Shown: positions 43,538-52,766, numbered from the stretch's first letter. The stretch: 64,000 nucleotides of DNA from Skermanella mucosa (GCF_016765655.2 NZ_CP086107.1:604739-668738), one strand, 5' to 3'. Translations and numbers: made by a program. Notes: generated by a model from the letters alone, not told the origin.

Positions 43538-45121
43538 ATGGATGATGCCCGGCACGACAGCTCTCCTGAGAACCCGAAGGATGATCCGCTCCAGCGGATC
43601 GCCGCGTTGGAACGTCGGGTCGCGGTGCTGATGCGCGAGAACGAGCGCCTGGAGACGTTCCTGGCGGTTCTGCGCCACAGGACCTTCGGCCGTTCCTCGG
43701 AGAAGATGAGCCCGGACCAGCTCAGCCTGCTCGATACGCCAGCACCTGCCCCGGCCGATCCCGGCGAAGCGGATCCCTCAGGCGAGGACACGACCGGACA
43801 GCGTCGGCGCGGTGGCGGGGGCCGGCGTCCTTTGCCCGACAATCTGCCGCGGGTGACCCGCGAGATCCTGCCCGTCAGCACGCAGTGCCCGTGCTGCAGC
43901 CGGGAGATGACCCGGATCGGCCAGGATGAGAGCAAACAGCTCCACCTCGTCCCAGCCCGTGCCGAGGTTCATGTCACCGTCCGGCCCAAGTTCGCGTGCC
44001 GGGCCTGCGGCGAGCTGGCCCAGGCGCCGGCGCCCGACGACCGGCCGATCGAGCGCGGCCTGCCCACTGCCGGCACCATCGCCCAGGTCATCATCGCCAA
44101 ATACCTGAACCACATGCCGCTGCACCGGCAGGCGGCGCACTACGCCCGGCTCGGCGTTCTGCTCGCCACCACCACACTGTACGGCTGGGTCGAGGCGGCC
44201 GCGCGCGATCTGGCGCCGGTTGCCGATCGCCTGCTCGCGCTGCTGCTCCGGCGGACCAAGATCCATGCCGACGACACTCCGGTCACCGTTCTCAATCCCG
44301 GTCGCTCCGGCACCCATGACGGCCGCCTCTGGGTTTATGCCGACGACACCCGGCCGCGCGGCGGAGCCGAGCCCTCCATCGCGGTGTTCCGCTTCTCCGC
44401 CGGACGGGCCGGCAAGCATCCGGCCCAGCACCTGGCGGGCTTCACCGGCACGCTGCAGGCCGATGCCTTCTCCGGCTTCGATCACCTGTATCGCGGCGGC
44501 GCCATGGTCGAGGCCGGCTGCCTCGGCCACGCCCGGCGCAAGCTGGTCGATCTGGTGCGCGCCAAAGGCTCGCCGGTTGCTGCCGAAGGCGTCCGGCAGA
44601 TTGCCGCGCTGTACCGCATCGAGCGGCGGATCTACGGGCTGCCGCCCGCGGAACGCCTGGCGGTGCGCCAGAGCGAGGCGGTGCCGCTGCTCGATGTCCT
44701 GCGGGCCTGGCTGACCGAGCGGCTCAGCCAGGTGGCGCCGCGCAGCGAACTGGCCAAGGCGCTCGGCTACATGAACGCCCAGTGGAATGCCCTGGTCCGC
44801 TACGCCGCCGACGGCACGCTGGAAATAGATAATCTGACGGCCGAGCGGGCGCTGCGCGGGATAGCTCTGGGCCGGAAAAACTGGAACGTGATCGGCTCGG
44901 ATGCCGCCGGCAAGGTCGCCGCCGTGATCTACAGCCTGGTGGAAACCTGCCGGTTGAACGGGATCAACCCGGAAGCCTACCTGACCGACGTCATCGGCCG
45001 GATCGGCCGCACCAAAATCCAGGCGCTCGACACCCTGCTGCCGTTCAACTGGCGACCGCCCGACGCCGGCAATCCCGCCGATCCGGGGCGTATGGCCATC
45101 GCTCCTCACACTACCGCCTGA
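43538..45121 (+). CDS. tnpC: IS66-family transposase TnpC
   Basis: DDE transposase of 527 residues. N-terminal leucine-zipper-like part (LQRIAALERRVAVLMRENER), zinc-binding region (CPCCSREM ... FACRACG), catalytic core with KIHADDTPVTVLNPGRSGTH and LQADAFSGFDHLY, and the C-terminal NAQWNALVRYAADGTLEIDN, ALGRKNWNVIGSDAAG block. ATG at 43538 chosen because the coiled coil starts there. No lesion seen. Confidence 0.95.
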   Translation: MDDARHDSSPENPKDDPLQRIAALERRVAVLMRENERLETFLAVLRHRTFGRSSEKMSPDQLSLLDTPAPAPADPGEADPSGEDTTGQRRRGGGGRRPLPDNLPRVTREILPVSTQCPCCSREMTRIGQDESKQLHLVPARAEVHVTVRPKFACRACGELAQAPAPDDRPIERGLPTAGTIAQVIIAKYLNHMPLHRQAAHYARLGVLLATTTLYGWVEAAARDLAPVADRLLALLLRRTKIHADDTPVTVLNPGRSGTHDGRLWVYADDTRPRGGAEPSIAVFRFSAGRAGKHPAQHLAGFTGTLQADAFSGFDHLYRGGAMVEAGCLGHARRKLVDLVRAKGSPVAAEGVRQIAALYRIERRIYGLPPAERLAVRQSEAVPLLDVLRAWLTERLSQVAPRSELAKALGYMNAQWNALVRYAADGTLEIDNLTAERALRGIALGRKNWNVIGSDAAGKVAAVIYSLVETCRLNGINPEAYLTDVIGRIGRTKIQALDTLLPFNWRPPDAGNPADPGRMAIAPHTTA

Positions 45122-45236
45122 TCCGGTCGCGCCGAGGTCTCCGCCCATCGGCAAATCCTCCCGCTGCCCATCACCAGGAATCTACCCGCGTGACAGCGCT
45201 CGAGTAGGTGCCTTCGTCGCTGGTTTACTCCGTAGC

Positions 45237-45596
45237 GTCATGCCAGCTTTCCAAGGTGAGCCAGGCGGCCGGAACAAGGATCCGTCGTCACGTCGGCTGT
45301 GGACCGCGTTGCGCGAGATCGACCGGTACCTGTCCAATCAAAGCGCTTGGCTCACCGACTACGCCGAGCGTCATGGCGCCGGTCTGCGGGTCGGCACCGC
45401 CTTGACCGAAGCCTCGGCCAACTTCCTGGTCAACCGCCGCATGAACAAATCCCAGCAGATGCGCTGGTCCCGTCGCGGTGCCGACCTCCTGCTCCAGGTC
45501 CGCTGCGCCGTCCTCAATGGCAAGCTCGGCTCCGGCTTCGGACAGCTCTTCGATGCTCAAGCCAATCCAGCCTGCGAAACGGCCACGGCGGCCTGA
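45237..45596 (+). pseudogene. ISKra4-family transposase, C-terminal part
   Basis: Continues the frame cut at 42662: LWTALREIDRYLSNQSAWL, TDYAERHGAGLRVGTALTE, ASANFLVNRRMNKSQQMRW and LLLQVRCAVLNGKLGSGFG, the conserved ISKra4 C-terminus. Ends with a normal stop. The element as a whole would be complete without the IS66 insertion. Confidence 0.88.
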
Positions 45597-45599
45597 CCC

Positions 45600-45898
45600 C
45601 CAATCGCGCGGCAGTTCCCCTGACGGGTGAACCCCAGGCGCCGCAAGTATTCCGAGCCGCATCGCGGTGAAACCAGGCGGCCGAGCAGGCCGCAGATCCA
45701 TTGCGCGACCAGACGGCCGGTCCACAGGCCGCCATCGGGCGGCGGATCGTCGAGCGCGTGGTCAAGACGCTCCAGGTGATCGGCGTCGAGCAGCGGTCTG
45801 GAGCCGGGGTTGAAGCGGCGCAGATCGCCCAGCCCGTCAACCCCGGCCTCGTTATACCGCCCGACAAGAACGCTGATCCAGCGTTGCGTATACCCCGT
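45600..45898 (-). pseudogene. IS630-like transposase N-terminal remnant
   Basis: The minus strand reads YTQRWISVLVGRYNEAGVDG, LGDLRRFNPGSRPLLDADHL, DDPPPDGGLWTGRLVAQWIC and SEYLRRLGFTRQ, matching the helix-turn-helix region in front of IS630-family transposases. It is bounded by ISKra4 and by the IS6 element; the catalytic domain is missing. Confidence 0.65.
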
Positions 45899-46731
45899 GG
45901 CATCGTCACGTTAATGGACTGAGGTGGCGTTTGATGTTCGGGTGGGGCACGGTGGCGGAATGAAACGCGTCCTTGATCCTCATCATCGTCACCGCTTCCC
46001 AGCCGAAATCATCAGTCACGCCGTTTGGCTGTACCACACGTTCTGTCTCAGCTTCCGGGACGTCGAGCTGATGCTGGCGGAACGGGGCGTAGTAGTCTCC
46101 TACGAAACGATCAGGCGCTGGTGTCGGAAGTTCGCCCAGACTTTCGCCAACCGACTGCGGCGGCGCCGACCAAGGCCGGGCGATCACTGGCATTTGGATG
46201 AGGTGTTCATCCGGATCAACGGCGTCCAGCACTACCTCTGGCGTGCGGTCGATCAGGACGGCGTGGTGCTCGACGTGCTGGTGCAGAGCCGGCGCAACAC
46301 CAAGGCGGCCAAGCGCTTTTTCAAGAAGCTGCTGAAGGGCTTGCGCTATGTGCCGCGGGTGGTGGTCACCGATCAGCTGAAAAGCTACGCCGCGGCCAAG
46401 CGCCAGGTCATCCCACACGTTGAACACCGGCAAAGCCGCTACCTGAACAATCGCGCCGAGAACTCGCATCAGCCGACCCGCTAGCGCGAACGGCGGATGA
46501 AGCGGTTCAAGTCACCCCGGCAGGCCCAGCAATTCCTGTCCGCCCACGGTCCCATTCACCAGCACAGCCATCCCCGTCGGCATCTTATGAGTGCTGCCGA
46601 GTACCGCGCCTACCGTACCAACGCGTTCGAGGTCTGGAAGCAGGAAACGTGCGTCCGGATGACGGCATAAAGGCCGACTTACGGACCGCTGACGTCTTCG
46701 CACGGCCAATCCAAGTTAACGTGACAATGCC
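45899..46731. mobile_element. IS6-family insertion sequence, decayed
   Basis: Ends GGCATCGTCACGTTAA (from 45899) and, inverted, GGCATTGTCACGTTAA (to 46731) differ by one base. About 833 bp with a single transposase gene, the normal IS6 layout. The element differs from the IS6 copy at 11.7 kb. Confidence 0.8.
45960..46670 (+). pseudogene. IS6-family transposase with internal stop
   Basis: Full-length frame of 236 codons: FPAEIISHAVWLYHTFCLSF, HWHLDEVFIRINGVQHYLWR with the first Asp, VVVTDQLKSYAAAKRQV and YLNNRAENSHQPTR. A TAG at 46482-46484 replaces the Gln codon expected after QPTR; the frame then goes on with MKRFKSPRQAQQFLSAHGPI to the normal end. One nonsense change (CAG to TAG) inactivates it unless read through. 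Confidence 0.88.
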
Positions 46732-47054
46732 CGTGCCCGAGTTCGAGAACCGTCATGTCGCGACGGCCTACGTCGACCTATAGACGAACAGGGACGCCGA
46801 CCCTGGACACCTGATCGCCGAGGCCGTCAAGGCAGTGCTGCGCGGTGCCGAGGGGCTGGCGATGAAGGCCGCGCGCGACCGGCCTTGCCGAGGAGGGCGT
46901 CGGATCGGCCATGTCGTTCGACCTCGACCGGATCGGCCAGCCCCGGCGCCCCGCCGGGAGCCGAAGGCCCGCGCGGTCGGCAGGTTGCTGGTAGCCGCCA
47001 GCCTGGCGGGAACCGAGGGATTCCACGCCGCCTCCGGGACGCCGAGGGTGTCGA
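46732..47054. other. degenerate sequence, no working gene
   Basis: The plus strand has an interrupted frame (FENRHVATAYVDL, stop, TNRDADPGHLIAEAVKAVL, RGAEGLAMKAARDR) that looks like the worn end of a small coding sequence. I do not recognise the family. Confidence 0.35.
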
Positions 47055-47726
47055 TTATGGGCGGGTGATGATCACCTCGTCCTGGTTGGCCAGTGCCTCA
47101 ATGTCGGCGCGTCCGGGATGGGCGCCGAAGGGCCGCGTCGGCCCCGGCGTCAGGTCCGTCACCTGCACCCGGTCCCCGAAGAACAAGTAGGCGTCGGCGC
47201 TGTCGTCCTGCCGCGAGGTCCAGGCCAGCCCGTCGAAATCGGCGAACTGGTCATGGATGGTTTCGGCCCACAGAACGGTTCCGCCATAGGCACGCTTGCC
47301 CTGGCACTCGATCAACGCTTGCCTGGACAGGCCCCAGCGTCCGAGATGCTTGTGGTGCAGTGATGCCAGGCGCAGGTCGCGCTCCACCGTGAGCGTGCAG
47401 TGCGCGCACTCGTCGACCCGCCATCCCGCCACCTCGCGAAGTCTCGGAAGGGGCGGGAGGTCGCGGAACAGCGTCTCGTAGACCGAGACGGCGAAGGTCT
47501 CGCCCGCGTAGAGGGTGCCGACCCGGGCGCCTTGCGGCGCCCCGTGGGGACGCCGCAAGGGCGCGAACCGGGTCGGGTCCAGGTCGCCGTATCCGGGATT
47601 GAAGACGTTGCCGTCGCGGCCGCTGAGATGATTCCACACCCGGTGTATCACGGTTCCCGTGGGAAGGATCACCTCGACCGGCCTGGAAAGGCTGGACGGC
47701 GGAGGTGGGGGCGGCGTGAAGCTCAA
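47055..47726 (-). CDS. RES-domain toxin (NAD-degrading family)
   Basis: Toxin of a RES/Xre type toxin-antitoxin pair, 223 residues. RES proteins bind and phosphorolyse or hydrolyse NAD. Conserved parts visible are IHRVWNHLSGRDGNVFNPG with the catalytic Arg, VGTLYAGETFAVSVYETLF with the Tyr/Glu pair, and the C-terminal SRQDDSADAYLFFGDRV. The start is TTG, overlapping the stop of the partner gene (TTGA), so translation is coupled and limited by the partner, as is usual for toxins. A later start is possible. Confidence 0.85.
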   Translation of the reverse strand: MSFTPPPPPPSSLSRPVEVILPTGTVIHRVWNHLSGRDGNVFNPGYGDLDPTRFAPLRRPHGAPQGARVGTLYAGETFAVSVYETLFRDLPPLPRLREVAGWRVDECAHCTLTVERDLRLASLHHKHLGRWGLSRQALIECQGKRAYGGTVLWAETIHDQFADFDGLAWTSRQDDSADAYLFFGDRVQVTDLTPGPTRPFGAHPGRADIEALANQDEVIITRP

Positions 47727-48547
47727 TCGCGGATCTCCGCCACGGCGTGCCGCGCCGCCTCCAGAACGCTGTCACGGTCGCTGTCGAGCAGGTCCTTCGG
47801 CGGACGCCCCTCGCACGACCAAGTGTCGGGAGCCGTAAACCACGCGAAGATCTCCCAGTCCGAGAGTTTCGGGCGCAGCAGTCCGATCACGTCCGCGACC
47901 ACCGGGTGGGGCTTGTCCCCCTTGATCTGGAAGAGCGGATAGACATCGCGGCTCCCGTCGTTGACCGCGAAGACGCGCCCCTCCCTGCGCCACGACGAGG
48001 CGCGTTCCGCCAGGTTCTTGGCCCGGCTGCCCACCAGTCGGCCGAGCTCGGGACCGGTCGCGTGATCGTTGTCGCGGAGCATCGACGCCTTCCGATCGGC
48101 CCACCGCCGGGCGGCCTCGGCCGACGGGGCTGGCGGGGCGTCATCCTCCGGCGCCTGTGCCGGATCGCCGGGCGTGGCCGAGACCGCCTCCAACCGTGGC
48201 CGCTGAAGCGGCGGCTCAAGGATTCCACCGGCCAACCGTCGCATCACCGCGTCGAACCCTTCTAACTCCACCAGCGCCTCGACATGCCGGATGGCGGCGT
48301 CAAACAACCTTACCGTGCGCTTTGAGCCGGACAACAGGTACATCACCGCCGTCTTGCCGCGGGCAAGCCTTTTCCGCCTGCCTAGGATCAGCCGTCGGTT
48401 GCTGCCCTCCACGGTGACCGTAGCGTCGTCACCCGTGAGCGACACTCGCGTGATTGGATCGCTGCCCTCAAGCGCGGCCAGGACCTTGTATCGGTCCGGT
48501 CCCGCCACCTGGAAAAGCACCGTCTCCGCCTCGTTCCGCTTCGGCAT
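47723..48547 (-). CDS. putative antitoxin partner of the RES toxin
   Basis: Protein of about 274 residues directly upstream of the toxin. The last 60 residues (LRPKLSDWEIFAWFTAPDTW, then GRPPKDLLDSDRDSVLEAAR) resemble the Xre/MbcA/ParS C-terminal toxin-binding domain (DUF2384-like). The N-terminal 150 residues (TVTVEGSNRRLILGRRKRL) are unlike the usual short Xre DNA-binding domain, and the whole is about twice the normal antitoxin length. ATG at 48547 preferred (GGAGAG and AAGG upstream); ATGs at 48562 and 48601 are alternatives. Confidence 0.65.
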   Translation of the reverse strand: MPKRNEAETVLFQVAGPDRYKVLAALEGSDPITRVSLTGDDATVTVEGSNRRLILGRRKRLARGKTAVMYLLSGSKRTVRLFDAAIRHVEALVELEGFDAVMRRLAGGILEPPLQRPRLEAVSATPGDPAQAPEDDAPPAPSAEAARRWADRKASMLRDNDHATGPELGRLVGSRAKNLAERASSWRREGRVFAVNDGSRDVYPLFQIKGDKPHPVVADVIGLLRPKLSDWEIFAWFTAPDTWSCEGRPPKDLLDSDRDSVLEAARHAVAEIRD

Positions 48548-48889
48548 GACCTTGCTCTCCATATCATCGCTATTCTGACGTAAATGATGCTCCTGATCCA
48601 TCTGATTATCAATGCACGATTTCGAAAGGTCGGCTTACGGCATCCGCTTGGACGCCGCCAGCGCCGCGACCCGCGCCTTCACGTCCAAAGCTCGGGACTT
48701 CGTTCCGACAGATGCTTGGGGCTGCGTTGATGCACGGATGCCGTTGTTGCCCCTGCGGACGGGGTTCGATAGGAAGCCTGCCCCTTCCTGATCACCCCGT
48801 CTGATCATGCCGCACAAATACAATGCCGATCGCCGCGGCTTTGGTGCAGAAATCAAAGAGTGGGCGGATTTCGCCCTTTCCCGCGGCGA

Positions 48890-49112
48890 TCAGGCGACCC
48901 GGCGGGACACCGGCATACCGAGGCAGGTCATGATGTTGATGACTTTGCAGGCGACCTTGGCCTCGGTCTTCTGTGTCGGCAGAGTCCGGGCGTGGAGGCT
49001 GCGATCGATCACCTTTTTGTACCGGAACATCGCCACCTCCGCCAACGAGCGTTTTCCGTAGTTGACCGCCCGCTGCCATCCCAGTCGGCCACGCTCCTCG
49101 ATCATCCCGATG
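48890..49112 (-). pseudogene. IS5-family transposase, C-terminal part
   Basis: The minus-strand frame IGMIEERGRLGWQRAVNYGK, RSLAEVAMFRYKKVIDRSLH and ARTLPTQKTEAKVACKVINI continues the protein cut at 50556 (TQRDRHIG). It ends with a stop at 48890. Confidence 0.85.
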
Positions 49113-50555
49113 GATTGCGTCCGTCAAGCTGGTGTAAATTGGGAGGAGGCCATCAGCACCGTAGGTCAGGTCTTGGTCAGCGCGGCGAGGGCTGCTTCAT
49201 CACTGGCGACCATGCCGGTCATGGTCTCAAGCGTCAGGTAACGATGTTGTAGTTGCCACTCGTCGTTTTGCTCGAGAAGTACAGCACCAACAAGCCTGCG
49301 AACACTGGCCTCGTTCGGGAAGATCCCGACGACATTGGTCCGGCGCTTTACTTCCTTGTTCAGGCGTTCGATCGGATTGGTCGAGTGCAATTTGCTACGA
49401 TGGGGTTCAGGATAGTCCATGTAGGCGAGCACGTCGTGTTCGGCATCGTCAAGCAGGGCGGCGACCTTGGGAAAGCGTGGGCGGAGCTGATCGGCGACGT
49501 GGCGCCAGGCTTGTCCGGCAGTCTCGCGATCGGGCTGGACGAAGACCTGCCGGACAGCGGCCGAGACGACCGACTGCTGGCTTTTCGGCACATGGGCCAA
49601 GAGCGATCTCATGAAATGAACCCGGCACCTCTGCCAAGTGGCGCTCAGGACCTGGGTGATAGCCGCCTTGAGACCTTCGTGGGCGTCGGAGATCACCAGC
49701 TTCACGCCCTTCAGACCGCGACGGACCAGCCCCCGCAGAAACTCGATCCAGAAGGTGGCGGCTTCCGACTGGCCCAGGCCGAGCCCGAGGATCTCGCGGC
49801 GGCCGTCCTGGTTGACACCGGTGGCGATTATCGCCGCGATCGACACGATGCGGCCATTCTGGCGGACCTTGATGTAGGTCGCATCGAGCCAGAGGTAGGG
49901 CCACTCGCCGTCCAGCGGCCGCTCGAGGAAGGACAGCACGCGGGTGTCGATGTCCTGGCACAGGGCCGAGACCTGCGACTTGGAGATGCCGGTCATGCCC
50001 AGCGCCTGGACCAGGTCATCGACCTTGCGGGTGGACACGCCCTGGATCCACGCTTCCTGGATCACGGCCGTCAGCGCCTTCTCGGCGGTCTTGCGGGGCT
50101 CCAGGAAGGCCGGAAAGTAGGTGCCCTGGCGCAGCTTCGGGATCTTCAGGTCGAGCGTGCCGAGCCGGGTTTCCAGCTGACGATCCCGATGTCCGTTGCG
50201 GTATGTGGTGCGCTCGTCGGACCGCTCATGGCGCCCGGCGCCGATCAGGCCGTCGACCTCGAACTCCATCAGTCGCTGGAGCGTGTGAGCGGCGATGGCG
50301 CGCAGGAAGTCGCCATCGGTACTGGCCTGGATCTGGTCGAGCAGAAGTGTCATCGTATCCTTGGTCATCATGCCTCTCTCGGGGTCTGGTCTCGTGTCGC
50401 AACTCGACCTTACCTGAAGAGCGTGATGACCACCTCCACGTCGTTGCGGCCCCAGCGGCGGAGGGTTGAGGCGGCCCGGGCTCCGCTCTGCGAGCTCCAC
50501 CCGGGCCGCCTCAACCCTTCAAGGGCCAATTTCCACCACTCCGTTGGACGTTACC
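49113..50555. mobile_element. IS256-family insertion sequence (third copy)
   Basis: Imperfect 30-bp inverted ends (both finishing in AAATTGG) with an exact 8-bp target duplication TCCCGATG at 49105-49112 and 50556-50563. One transposase gene inside. The exact duplication shows a recent insertion into the IS5 transposase. Confidence 0.92.
49166..50371 (-). CDS. IS256-family (Mutator) transposase
   Basis: Full-length DDE transposase of about 401 residues. TTYRNGHRDRQLETRLGTLD, STRKVDDLVQALGMTGISKS, WLDATYIKVRQNGRIVSIA with the first Asp, LVISDAHEGLKAAI, WQRCRVHFMRSLLAHVPK and STNPIERLNKEVKRRTNVVG are the family blocks. The ATG at 50371 follows GAGAGG. No lesion seen; a third, distinct IS256 subgroup in this window. 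Confidence 0.95.
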   Translation of the reverse strand: MMTKDTMTLLLDQIQASTDGDFLRAIAAHTLQRLMEFEVDGLIGAGRHERSDERTTYRNGHRDRQLETRLGTLDLKIPKLRQGTYFPAFLEPRKTAEKALTAVIQEAWIQGVSTRKVDDLVQALGMTGISKSQVSALCQDIDTRVLSFLERPLDGEWPYLWLDATYIKVRQNGRIVSIAAIIATGVNQDGRREILGLGLGQSEAATFWIEFLRGLVRRGLKGVKLVISDAHEGLKAAITQVLSATWQRCRVHFMRSLLAHVPKSQQSVVSAAVRQVFVQPDRETAGQAWRHVADQLRPRFPKVAALLDDAEHDVLAYMDYPEPHRSKLHSTNPIERLNKEVKRRTNVVGIFPNEASVRRLVGAVLLEQNDEWQLQHRYLTLETMTGMVASDEAALAALTKT

Positions 50556-51264
50556 TCCCGATGTGTCGGTCGCGCTGGGTCGGGGCGGTTTCAGCCGTGT
50601 CGGGCGTGTGCGCAGCGACGGAGCGGTAGATTGGCTCTCCATCATATGCGCCATCAGCGAATACTGCGGAAATCGGGCTGTCGATCTGGTCGAGCAGCGG
50701 GCCGACCAGGGACGCGTCGTCGTCGTTCGTGGTGGTCAGTTCGGAGGCGAGGATCTCACCGCTGTCCGGGTCGACCGCCAGATGGAGCTTGCGCCAGTTC
50801 CGGCGCGGCTTGCCGCCGTGCTTCTCGTGCAGCCACTCGGCGGCCCCGATCACCTTCAGCCCCGTGCTGTCGATTACGACATTGACCGGACCATCCGCCT
50901 TCCTGAGGGCCGACGCAACCCGCAGGTTGGCGCTGCGGCGCGAGAAGGTCGTATGATCCGGCACCGCGAGTTCCAGGCCGAGCAGGCCCATGATCGAGCC
51001 CAGCATACCTTCGGTCTGACGCCAGGGCCGACCGAACGCCAGTCGCAGCATCAGCCCGGTCTCGATCGCGACGTCCGAGTAGTCCCGCGGCCGGCCCCGC
51101 TGACCGGTCTGAGCTGGCGCCCACGCGGCGATTGCCTCGGGCGTCACCCAGACCGTCAGGCTGCCCCGCCGGCGCAACGCCGCGTCGTACTCGGACCAGT
51201 TGTCGATTTTGTACCGCGCCTTCGGGATCCTGTGACGACGCGGTTCATTCGCCTTGTACGGCAT
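50556..51264 (-). pseudogene. IS5-family transposase, N-terminal and central part
   Basis: Begins MPYKANEPRRHRIPKARYKI, continues with WSEYDAALRRRGSLTVWV, the DUF4096-like/IS5 N-terminus, then VVIDSTGLKVIGAAEWLHEK with the first Asp and AVFADGAYDGEPIYRSVAAH with the second. The frame is cut after TQRDRHIG by the IS256-family element; the rest is at 48890-49112. Confidence 0.9.
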
Positions 51265-51349
51265 CAGGGTCCTCGGGGGCAGTGGGTGGCCTCTATACCT
51301 GCCAGCTGGTCGCCGCGACAGCCCTTACTACCATTTTTGCACCAAGGTC

Positions 51350-51481
51350 ACCCTGGGCGGCTTCCCGTGGCTTAACGCCATCGGCCAGTTCCTGATCAAG
51401 GATGTGGCGCTCCTCGGTGTCAGCCTGCTCGTGCTGGGTGAAAGCCTTGCCCGCCTGATGCAGAGCCGCGCTCAGGCTTGA
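51350..51481 (+). pseudogene. C-terminal fragment of a DUF417 (YkgB-like) membrane protein
   Basis: The frame LGGFPWLNAIGQFLIKDVAL and LGVSLLVLGESLARLMQ ends at a stop at 51481 and matches the last helix and tail of DUF417 inner-membrane proteins. The N-terminal part is missing because the IS5 element ends directly in front of it. Confidence 0.55.
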
Positions 51482-51590
51482 GCTGACCGTGTATCGAGCA
51501 GCGTAACCGGCGTCGGTTGGTTCGTAAGTCTTCCGGCGTCGGAGAGGTTCTCCCCCTTGTTGGAAAACGGTGGGTTTCGGACAGGCGGCG

Positions 51591-52766
51591 TCACCTTTGG
51601 ATTGTACAATGATCGTATTGGCGCCTGCGATGCCGCGCCAAGCCCAGTCCGATGCCTGCGGCGGAAATCAGCGCCAGCGTTCCCGGTTCCGGAACTTCGG
51701 TCACGGTGACAGGCGTTAGCAGAAAGGCATGCAACTGGTCGTTCGGGTTGATGCCGATACCGGTGATCTGCCCGGCGTCATTGATCGCTTCTCCACTTAT
51801 GATGGTCCATCCGGTCCCGGGAGTAATCAAGTCGTTCAGGTTGAACATGCCCGTACCGTCCCACAGGAACGCATATTCGGAACGGCTTGCGTCTTCGCTG
51901 GATCCTACTATTTGGCCGTTGTTGTTGATGCCGTTTCCAAAGCTGAAGCGTCCGCCGAGAGTGCCGAGATCCTGTATGCCGTTCACCGAGTCCCACAGGA
52001 ATGCACGGAAGTCTGCGTTACTGATTTGATTGGTTCCCGTCACTTGGCCGCTGTCGTTGATGTCGTTGCCGGTGCTGAACTCGCCGCTACGGGTGCCGAG
52101 GTCCTGCATGCCGGTTGCCGGGTCCCACAGGAACGCATCGTAGCTGCCTGACGTGTCGTCGAATGTGCCGCTGCGACCTGTCACTTGGCCGCTGGCGTTG
52201 ATGCCCTGGCCCAGGCTGACCCTGTCTCCGTCGAGGGTGCCGAGGTCCCGCATGCCGGTTGCCGGGTCCCACAAAATTGCATGGCTTGGGGTGTTTGGGT
52301 CGCCGATGTTGCTGCTTCCCGTCACTTGGCCTTTGTCGTTGATATCCGTGCCTTGACTGAAGCCGTCGCCCCCGCTGATGGTGCCGAGGTCCCGCATGCC
52401 GGTGGCGGGTTCCCATAGAAAGGCATGGACCCTGCCCGTGATCTCGGGGCCGGGTAATAAGCTGTTCCCCGTTATCTGGCCTCTGGCGTTGATACCGATG
52501 CCTTGGCTGAAGCGTCCGCCGAGCGTGCCGAGGTCCTGTATTCCGCTCACTGAGTCCCACAGGAACGCATGCTGACCGACATCATCCGGGATGAGACTGG
52601 CTCCGGCGACTTGGCCGACGTCGTTGACATCAAAGCCGAGGCTGAAGGTTCCGCCGAGGTCACCGAGGTCTGTGACGGTATAGGTTGGGACGGCAAGAGC
52701 CGTGCCGGGAGCCAAGCTGAAAGCTAGGGCGATGGTGGTCAGAAGGAGCAGGTGATGCGAGCGCAT
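51591..52766 (-). CDS. HAF-repeat protein with PEP-CTERM sorting signal
   Basis: Exported protein of 391 residues. N-terminal signal peptide (LLLLTTIALAFSLAPGTALA), then about seven repeats of roughly 45 residues with the pattern AFLWD..GI/MQDLGTLGG.FS.G..IN..GQVTG (HAF repeats, probably a beta-propeller-like structure), and a C-terminal VPEPGTLALISAAGIGLGLA-RHRRR tripartite tail, the PEP-CTERM signal recognised by exosortase. Such proteins are usually sorted to the envelope or exopolysaccharide matrix. No exosortase is in this window. The repeats make the DNA internally repetitive. Confidence 0.9.
   Translation of the reverse strand: MRSHHLLLLTTIALAFSLAPGTALAVPTYTVTDLGDLGGTFSLGFDVNDVGQVAGASLIPDDVGQHAFLWDSVSGIQDLGTLGGRFSQGIGINARGQITGNSLLPGPEITGRVHAFLWEPATGMRDLGTISGGDGFSQGTDINDKGQVTGSSNIGDPNTPSHAILWDPATGMRDLGTLDGDRVSLGQGINASGQVTGRSGTFDDTSGSYDAFLWDPATGMQDLGTRSGEFSTGNDINDSGQVTGTNQISNADFRAFLWDSVNGIQDLGTLGGRFSFGNGINNNGQIVGSSEDASRSEYAFLWDGTGMFNLNDLITPGTGWTIISGEAINDAGQITGIGINPNDQLHAFLLTPVTVTEVPEPGTLALISAAGIGLGLARHRRRQYDHCTIQR

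Larger units (their letters stand above)
42663..45228. mobile_element. IS66-family insertion sequence
   Basis: Ends are perfect 20-bp inverted repeats GTAAACCAGCGACGAAGGCA (42663-42682 and, inverted, 45209-45228). The 8-bp target duplication TCCGTAGC is exact on both sides (42655-42662 and 45229-45236). Three genes tnpA, tnpB and tnpC lie inside. The exact repeats show a recent and probably still active insertion. Confidence 0.95.
48837..51349. mobile_element. IS5-family element interrupted by an IS256-family element
   Basis: Inverted ends TTTGGTGCAGAAAT (about 48839) and ATTTTTGCACCAAGG (about 51333-51347) bound an IS5-family transposase gene that is split by the IS256-family element at 49113-50555. 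The right end cuts into a DUF417 gene. Confidence 0.7.

Noticed and set aside
43778..45154. Minus-strand frame of 458 codons opposite IS66 tnpC
   Set aside because: Antisense shadow of the transposase.
49253..50629. Plus-strand frame of 458 codons opposite the third IS256 transposase
   Set aside because: Antisense shadow that also runs across the element's end, which a real gene would not be expected to do.
52153..52575. Repeat-rich plus-strand small frames within the PEP-CTERM gene
   Set aside because: They only reflect the HAF repeats of the minus-strand gene.
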